DNA from: Caulobacter sp. FWC2
GTDB taxonomy: Bacteria > Pseudomonadota > Alphaproteobacteria > Caulobacterales > Caulobacteraceae
Length of the DNA stretch: 64,000 nt
NCBI RefSeq assembly: GCF_002742625.1
Contig: NZ_PEBF01000001.1
Span: forward strand, 2,356,001-2,420,000
Direction of reading: 5' to 3'
In this document: in pieces, positions 59,612-64,000 of the stretch
How positions within the stretch are numbered: the first letter of the stretch is position 1
Layout: every line of letters starts with the position of its first letter
The notes under the pieces: generated by a model
What the model was told of the DNA's origin: nothing
Databases searched by the model: none
Seen by the model: only the letters and a program-made list of their open reading frames with translations
Position numbers and translations under genes: made by a program

Positions 59612-61881
59612 GCGGCGCCGGCCCTGTGCTTTGAGGCGGCCGTGTCGCGGCCATAAGCATAGTCGTAGGCATAGGCCTCGCCATATCCCGCCCCATAGGC
59701 TGTCTGTCGGGCGTTGAACTTGGTCAGCACCACGCCCAGGACCTTGGCGCGGGCCATGCCCAGGCGATTGAGCGTATTGACGATCTGGCTGCGCCCCGTG
59801 CGGCCGGCCTCGACCACCATGATCGTGCCCGCGGTGACCGAGGCGATCAACGGCGCGTCGGCGAAGCCCAGAACGGGCGGACCATCGAAGATCACCACAT
59901 CGTACGCCTGTTCGGCAGCGGCGCAGAACGCCTCAAGGCGCTCGCCTGCCAGCAGTTCGGGCGGCGTCGGCGGGATGGGGCCGCTGGTCACGACGGAGAG
60001 ATTGGCGATCGCGCCCTCCTGGACCACCTCCTCCAGGGTCTTGGCTCCCGTCAGGATGTTGCTCAAGCCCGCTTCGCTGTCGAGGCCCAACACCTGATGC
60101 AACGAGGGCTTCCGCAGGTCGCCATCGACCAGGAGCGTCCGCGACCCCAGTCGCGCCAGGCTATAGGCCAGGGCGATCGATGTTGTCGTCTTGCCTTCTG
60201 CTGGCCGGGTGCTGACGACCAGGAGGCTGTGGGGCAGGCCCTGCGACGTGGAAAACTGCAGCGCCGTGCGAACCGAGAAGTAGGACTCCCAGAACGGGGA
60301 GCGCGAGTCCTGCATCGCCTCCTTGGGGCTCACGCCACGCGTGAGCAGCGGCACGGAGCCCAGCAGAGGCAGTCGCAGCTTCGCCTCGATCTCACTCGGA
60401 TGACGGATGGCCTGGTCCAACGCCTCGGCCACGAAGGCGAAGACGCCGCCAGCGGCCAGACCCATCAGCAGGGCGAGCGCGAGATTGATCATCGGTCGCG
60501 GCTTGGATGGCGCGCGGGGCGTCTGGGCGCGGTCCACCACCGATACGTTGTTGGTGGCCACGCCGGCGGTAACGCCGACCTCCTTGTAGCGCTGCAGCAG
60601 GGCGTCATAGATCGTGCGGTTTGTGTCGAGCTCGCGCTGCAGGAAGTTGTAGTGGATGCTCCGCTCTCGCAAGTTCAGAACGTCGGACTTAAGGCCGCCG
60701 ACCTTGCTGGCCAAAGCTTTTTCCTGATTGAGCGCTGCAGCGTAGTCACCATAGAGCGACTGACGCACGCGCGCGGCTTCGCCCTGGATCTGGCGGTCGA
60801 GCTCGTCGATCTGCGCGCGCAGGCGCGTCATCGACGGATAGTCGCTCTTGTAGATCCGCAGATTGTCCTGGTACTCGGCTTCGAGCTTGGCCTTTTCCTT
60901 ACCCAGCTCCTGGACGGTGGCGCTCTGGAGGACCTGCGAGACCCCCAGGCCAGCGCCCTGCGATTGACGCCATTTCTGCTCGGCGGCGATCCGCGCGGCG
61001 GTGGCGGCGGCATAGGCGGCGTTGATGGCTGAAAGATTGGTCTCGGTCAGCGACTCGACGCCGGCGGCCTGTCCAGAGCCACGACTGTTTTCACCCAGAT
61101 TGACGATCTGCTGCTGCACCGCATAGGCCACCGACTGACGCTCGGACTCCTCAAGCTTGGCCTTGGTCTGGGCGATCTGTTTTTCGAGAAACTCGCGCGC
61201 GTAGGCCGAGGATTCGAACTTTCGTTCGAGGTTCATGGCGATGAAGTTGTCGGCGAACGCGTTGGCCAGTTGCGCCGAGAGCGCGGGCGATGTGCTCTGA
61301 TACATCAGCTGGACCAGACGCGAGCCGCGCACGGGATTGACCGAAAGCCCTGCCGCGGTCCGGTTGATCACCGCCTCGCGCAAGCTCGTCCGGCGACGCG
61401 CGGGATCGATCTTGGGGTCGGGCTTGATCGCGTCCAGGCCGTTGGCATGCAGAAAAGCCTGCGATTGCGTCAGATCGAGCGCATCGACGACACGCTCGGC
61501 CAAGGCGCGACTGCGGAGAAGCCCGTACTGCGTCTGGTAGAATTCCAGGCCGTTGCCGAACTCCTCGCGAGGAGTCACCTCCTGCAGATTGACCACCTTG
61601 GCCGAGGCGCGCTCGATTTCCAGGGTCATGCGGGCGACGTAGAGCGGGGTGGTCATGAGCGTAGCCGTCACGCCCAGCGCCAAGGCCACGATCACGCTGA
61701 GCGAGAAGATCAGCCGGTGCTTCCACAGAAAGCGCCAATAGGCCATGAGGTCGAAGCGGAACTCGCCGCCGGCGCCGGCCTGGTAGGCCACCGGCGCGGT
61801 CAGGTCGCGTCCCCTGGCCAGTAACGGCCGCGTCTCGTTTCGGACGAGCGCGCCCGTTTCGCCATCATCCCCCAGCGGCAT
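59608..61881 (-). CDS. wzc: Polysaccharide co-polymerase with tyrosine autokinase domain (Wzc type)
   Basis: 757 aa. First membrane helix near residue 52 (LIFSLSVIVALALGVTATLM), periplasmic Wzz-type coiled-coil domain (about 70-420), second helix LALALLMGLAAGGVFAFVAEAL, then the BY-kinase: Walker A STRPAEGKTTTSIALA, Walker A' LLVDGDLRKPS, Walker B VVIFDGPPVLGFADA. A Tyr-rich tail (TAYGAGYGEAYAYDYAYG) carries six Tyr for autophosphorylation. It sets chain length and export with Wza. The ATG at 61881 has AGGA 5 bases upstream; a TTG at 61944 is weaker. Confidence 0.93.
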   Translation of the reverse strand: MPLGDDGETGALVRNETRPLLARGRDLTAPVAYQAGAGGEFRFDLMAYWRFLWKHRLIFSLSVIVALALGVTATLMTTPLYVARMTLEIERASAKVVNLQEVTPREEFGNGLEFYQTQYGLLRSRALAERVVDALDLTQSQAFLHANGLDAIKPDPKIDPARRRTSLREAVINRTAAGLSVNPVRGSRLVQLMYQSTSPALSAQLANAFADNFIAMNLERKFESSAYAREFLEKQIAQTKAKLEESERQSVAYAVQQQIVNLGENSRGSGQAAGVESLTETNLSAINAAYAAATAARIAAEQKWRQSQGAGLGVSQVLQSATVQELGKEKAKLEAEYQDNLRIYKSDYPSMTRLRAQIDELDRQIQGEAARVRQSLYGDYAAALNQEKALASKVGGLKSDVLNLRERSIHYNFLQRELDTNRTIYDALLQRYKEVGVTAGVATNNVSVVDRAQTPRAPSKPRPMINLALALLMGLAAGGVFAFVAEALDQAIRHPSEIEAKLRLPLLGSVPLLTRGVSPKEAMQDSRSPFWESYFSVRTALQFSTSQGLPHSLLVVSTRPAEGKTTTSIALAYSLARLGSRTLLVDGDLRKPSLHQVLGLDSEAGLSNILTGAKTLEEVVQEGAIANLSVVTSGPIPPTPPELLAGERLEAFCAAAEQAYDVVIFDGPPVLGFADAPLIASVTAGTIMVVEAGRTGRSQIVNTLNRLGMARAKVLGVVLTKFNARQTAYGAGYGEAYAYDYAYGRDTAASKHRAGAA

Positions 61882-61950
61882 TATCTTCCTGAACTCCAAC
61901 GCGCGGCGCGGCAGCGGTCCGACCGGCCCGCGCGCGACCTCCAAAACTTG

Positions 61951-62637
61951 CTATCGAAACAGCGCGAAGATCGAGAACGAGCCCACGTTCTCGACGAGCT
62001 CGCGCCAAGCGGCCTTGCCCTTAGACTGCGCGACCACAACCATGTCGTTGGCCTGTAGCGGCGGGTCTTCGACCTCGCCTCTTCGGATCGTTTCCAGATC
62101 GAAGATCAGGGCCCGCCGAACGCCGCCGATCTCGCGAAAGACGATGATATGGCGCTCGTCGGCGCGATTGGTCGGGCCCTTGCTCTGGGCCAGGGCCTGC
62201 AGCAGCGACGTGCGACTTTGCAGATTGAAAACGCCCGGCGAGGTCACCGCCCCCTCGACGGTGATGGTCTGGGCGTTCTGGCTGATCAAGGAGACCGAGA
62301 CCTTGGGATCCTGGAGGTATTTGGCCTCAAGGCGCCCGGTGATCTCCTCCGCGATCTGTCGACCGGTGCGACCGGTGGCCTGCACCGCGCCGATCAACGG
62401 AAAATCAAACTGGCCCGTACTGTCGACCTGGACTTCCTGCTTGGTCAGCTCCTGAACGCCGAAAACGGTGATCGAAAGCTTGTCGAGCGCGCTGATCCGG
62501 TACTCCGTCACGCTCGTCCGCGGCGTGCCGTCAGGCGCCCTTACCTCGGCTCGCGCCGGGCCGGCCAAGGACAGCGATGCAGCGCAGAACGCCGCCATCC
62601 ATAAGCCTCGCCCATGCCCGCACATTGCGTCTGCCAT
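61951..62637 (-). CDS. wza: Polysaccharide export outer-membrane protein (Wza type)
   Basis: 228 aa. Signal peptide up to PARA (cut before EVRAP). Poly_export domain: YRISALDKLSITVFGVQELTKQEVQVDSTGQFDFPLIGAVQATGRTGRQIAEEITGRLEAKYLQDPKVSV, then SLBB domain VTVEGAVTSPGVFNLQ-like segment (ITVEGAVTSPGVFNL). No lipobox Cys at the cut site, unlike E. coli Wza. The start at 62637 has GGGGAAGG upstream; a longer frame reaches 62697. First gene of the minus-strand exopolysaccharide run. Confidence 0.92.
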   Translation of the reverse strand: MADAMCGHGRGLWMAAFCAASLSLAGPARAEVRAPDGTPRTSVTEYRISALDKLSITVFGVQELTKQEVQVDSTGQFDFPLIGAVQATGRTGRQIAEEITGRLEAKYLQDPKVSVSLISQNAQTITVEGAVTSPGVFNLQSRTSLLQALAQSKGPTNRADERHIIVFREIGGVRRALIFDLETIRRGEVEDPPLQANDMVVVAQSKGKAAWRELVENVGSFSIFALFR

Positions 62638-62716
62638 GCCCTTCCCCTCGACGACACAACCTGAGCTGGAGGCTCGGCGATGTTCCCGCGGGATCATAGG
62701 GAGCCCGGTTGCAACT

Positions 62717-62731
62717 GGAAAGCGTCTTTCC
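62717..62731. promoter_or_regulatory. Palindrome upstream of wza and of the divergent phosphatase
   Basis: Perfect inverted repeat GGAAAG-CGT-CTTTCC in the 187-base gap between the two genes. On the wza strand a TATGAT hexamer lies 18 bases downstream of CTTTCC, so the palindrome would cover the -35 of such a promoter. A regulator site is possible; chance cannot be excluded. Confidence 0.3.
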
Positions 62732-62824
62732 GCATCACAACATCATGACGGGTTTTACTTGCATCGGTCCGCCGGTGGCCGCATGTCGGCAAAGAGCGGT
62801 CAGGCGGCCGCTACTGGAAATGAA

Positions 62825-63613
62825 ATGTCCGAAGGGCTGGTTTTCGCGATCGGCGACCTGCACGGTCGCCTGGACTTGGCTTGGGCCGTGGTCGACCTGC
62901 TCGCGGCCCAGGGCCGGGACGACGGCTATCGCGCCATCTTTCTGGGCGACTATGTCGACCGGGGGCCAGAAAGCCGCGGGCTGGTCGAGTTCCTGATGTC
63001 GCTCGCCCGGGACCCGCGGTTTGTGTTCCTCAAGGGCAATCATGAGGCCATGATGGTCGAGGCGCTGCTGCGGCGTGACGCGGCGGCTTTCACGCGATGG
63101 CGAGCGGCCGGCGGCAGCGAGACCCTGGCCTCCTATCACGCCGAGACCTTCGACGAGGCGCTGGCGCGGGTGCCCGTGACGCACCTGCGCTGGATGGACG
63201 CCCTGCCCTTGACCTCCGGCGACGGCCATCGCGTCTTCGTCCACGCGGGTCTGTCGCCCGGCGTGCCGCTGGAGCGCCAGTCCGCCGCCAGTTGCCTGTG
63301 GATCCGCGACAAGTTCCTCAAGGCGCCGGCGCGGGCCTTCGATGTCCACGTCGTGCACGGCCATACGCCCGTCTGGGATGGAAAACCCGATCCGGGGGAG
63401 CCTGAAGTTCTCCCGCATCGGACCAATCTCGATCTCGCCGCCTATGCGACCGGGCGCGTGGCGATTGGCGTCTTCGATCCCGCCAAAGCCGGCGGGCCCT
63501 TGGAAATCCTTGTTTTGGACCGTTCCCTGGACGGCGCTATCCGAGTCGAGCGGCGCGCGACGGCGACCGTCAGGCCCCTGGGCTGGTCGGCCCGGCTGGG
63601 CTTGCGCGGCTGA
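62825..63613 (+). CDS. Metallophosphoesterase, PPP-family serine/threonine or diadenosine-type phosphatase
   Basis: 262 aa cytoplasmic. The metal motifs are all present in order: FAIGDLHGRLDL, IFLGDYVDRGPESRGL, FLKGNHEAMM, VFVHAGLSPG, HVVHGHTPVWDG. It resembles bacterial PPP phosphatases and ApaH. Next to a tyrosine autokinase locus, though divergent, a role in phosphoprotein turnover is plausible but not shown. Starts at the ATG 62825 (GGAA 5 bases upstream); an ATG at 62783 would add 14 residues. Confidence 0.88.
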   Translation: MSEGLVFAIGDLHGRLDLAWAVVDLLAAQGRDDGYRAIFLGDYVDRGPESRGLVEFLMSLARDPRFVFLKGNHEAMMVEALLRRDAAAFTRWRAAGGSETLASYHAETFDEALARVPVTHLRWMDALPLTSGDGHRVFVHAGLSPGVPLERQSAASCLWIRDKFLKAPARAFDVHVVHGHTPVWDGKPDPGEPEVLPHRTNLDLAAYATGRVAIGVFDPAKAGGPLEILVLDRSLDGAIRVERRATATVRPLGWSARLGLRG

Positions 63614-63726
63614 CCGGCGTCCGCTCGCCACTTTACAGCGGCGCGACCGCGGGTGATGTATAACGCTGAGTTTCATTAGGGGGTGGACGCTCGTCCGAGT
63701 TGCGACGAACGGGCGCGGTCGAAGCG

Positions 63727-64000
63727 ATGCTGCAAGCGGTTTGGCTTACCTGGAGCATGGTCTCGGCCTCGGCCCTGGCTGTGGGCCTTTTGGCGATGCT
63801 GGCGACCGTCGTGTCGTTGCTGGTTCTGCGTCGCCTCGCGCCGAGCCTGGGTTTGATGGACCAGCCGGGCGGGCGCAAGCGGCACGAGCGCGCGACCCCG
63901 GCCGTGGGCGGTTTGGCGATCGCTCTGGGATGCGCGCTGGCGGCCAGCGGGCTTGGGCCGTTGACCCCGCCCGAGGCGGCCTTGGCCCTGGGCGGCATGA
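63727..64000 (+). CDS. WecA-type glycosyl-1-phosphate transferase, N-terminal part (3' cut by window edge)
   Basis: 91 codons are visible. A first membrane segment (SASALAVGLLAMLATVVSLLVL) is followed by LGLMDQPGGRKRHERATPAVGGLAIALG, the D-x-P-x-x-R-K-x-H...P-x-x-GG-x-A-I signature of the MraY/WecA family, then the second hydrophobic segment. These inner-membrane enzymes load the first sugar phosphate onto undecaprenyl phosphate. It would begin a lipid-linked repeat for the exopolysaccharide locus. The remaining helices and Asp-rich loops lie beyond the window. Confidence 0.88.
   Translation, partial: MLQAVWLTWSMVSASALAVGLLAMLATVVSLLVLRRLAPSLGLMDQPGGRKRHERATPAVGGLAIALGCALAASGLGPLTPPEAALALGGM

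Overview
The window reads as chromosome of a Caulobacterales alphaproteobacterium, most likely Caulobacter or a close relative. Evidence: high GC with strong third-position GC, the alphaproteobacterial order ntrY-ntrX-dat-hfq-hflX, many 4-base start/stop overlaps, a candidate EcfG/SigT-type stress promoter, and family-typical B12 salvage and exopolysaccharide genes. I see no rRNA, tRNA, CRISPR array, IS element or integrase.

Layout. (1) 1-6.8 kb: core genes: end of ntrY, ntrX, a D-amino acid aminotransferase, hfq, hflX, then on the minus strand mazG and a sugar-type MFS symporter. (2) 6.8-7.6 kb: non-coding, with an inverted pair of ~65-bp intergenic repeats. (3) 7.6-18.7 kb: corrinoid uptake and late cobamide assembly. 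A cobalamin riboswitch precedes a ten-gene run (btuB, threonine-phosphate decarboxylase, btuF, btuC, btuD, cbiB/cobD, cobQ, cobT, cobS, and a Cys-type phosphatase); cobU is divergent. (4) 18.7-31.9 kb: DUF2939 protein, alginate-lyase-like protein, small unknown genes, two transglutaminase-like proteins, N-formylglutamate amidohydrolase-like protein, CsbD/DUF883 protein, a hemerythrin protein behind a SigT-like promoter, a thioredoxin-reductase-like protein in line with a large catalase, an ABC-F ATPase and a DAO-type flavoprotein.

(5) 32.4-53.6 kb: the accessory part. A signal-less phospholipase C-type phosphoesterase with a duplicated N-terminal module; a fusion of a haem-catalase-like domain to a LodA-type quinoprotein oxidase with its LodB-type flavoprotein; a lasso-peptide B2 (McjB-like) protease directly behind lodB; DUF6916 protein; three tandem tail-collar (MdpB-like) proteins; a SPINDLY-type O-GlcNAc transferase; and a lasso-peptide-like cluster with cyclase (C), PqqD-type B1, sulfotransferase, HPr-kinase-like kinase, a 55-aa precursor, methyltransferase, ABC exporter and nucleotidyltransferase-fold protein. 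The precursor matches the paeninodin logic: aromatic-xx-P-x-L leader motif, Thr at -2, Ala at core position 1, Glu at position 8, C-terminal Ser beside a kinase gene. No second B2 gene lies near the precursor, so the B2 behind lodB probably serves it.

(6) 53.6-64 kb: exopolysaccharide export and polymerisation on the minus strand (wza, wzc, TPR protein, small secreted protein, O-antigen-ligase/Wzy-like protein, asparagine synthetase, glycosyltransferase), with a divergent metallophosphatase and the start of a WecA-type glycosyl-1-phosphate transferase cut by the window end.

The best candidates for new biology are the precursor-centred lasso cluster with several tailoring enzymes, the catalase-LodA fusion that would make and destroy H2O2 in one chain, and the Cys-phosphatase closing the B12 operon, where an alpha-ribazole phosphatase would be expected. 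All function calls come from reading motifs and gene order; no database search was run.
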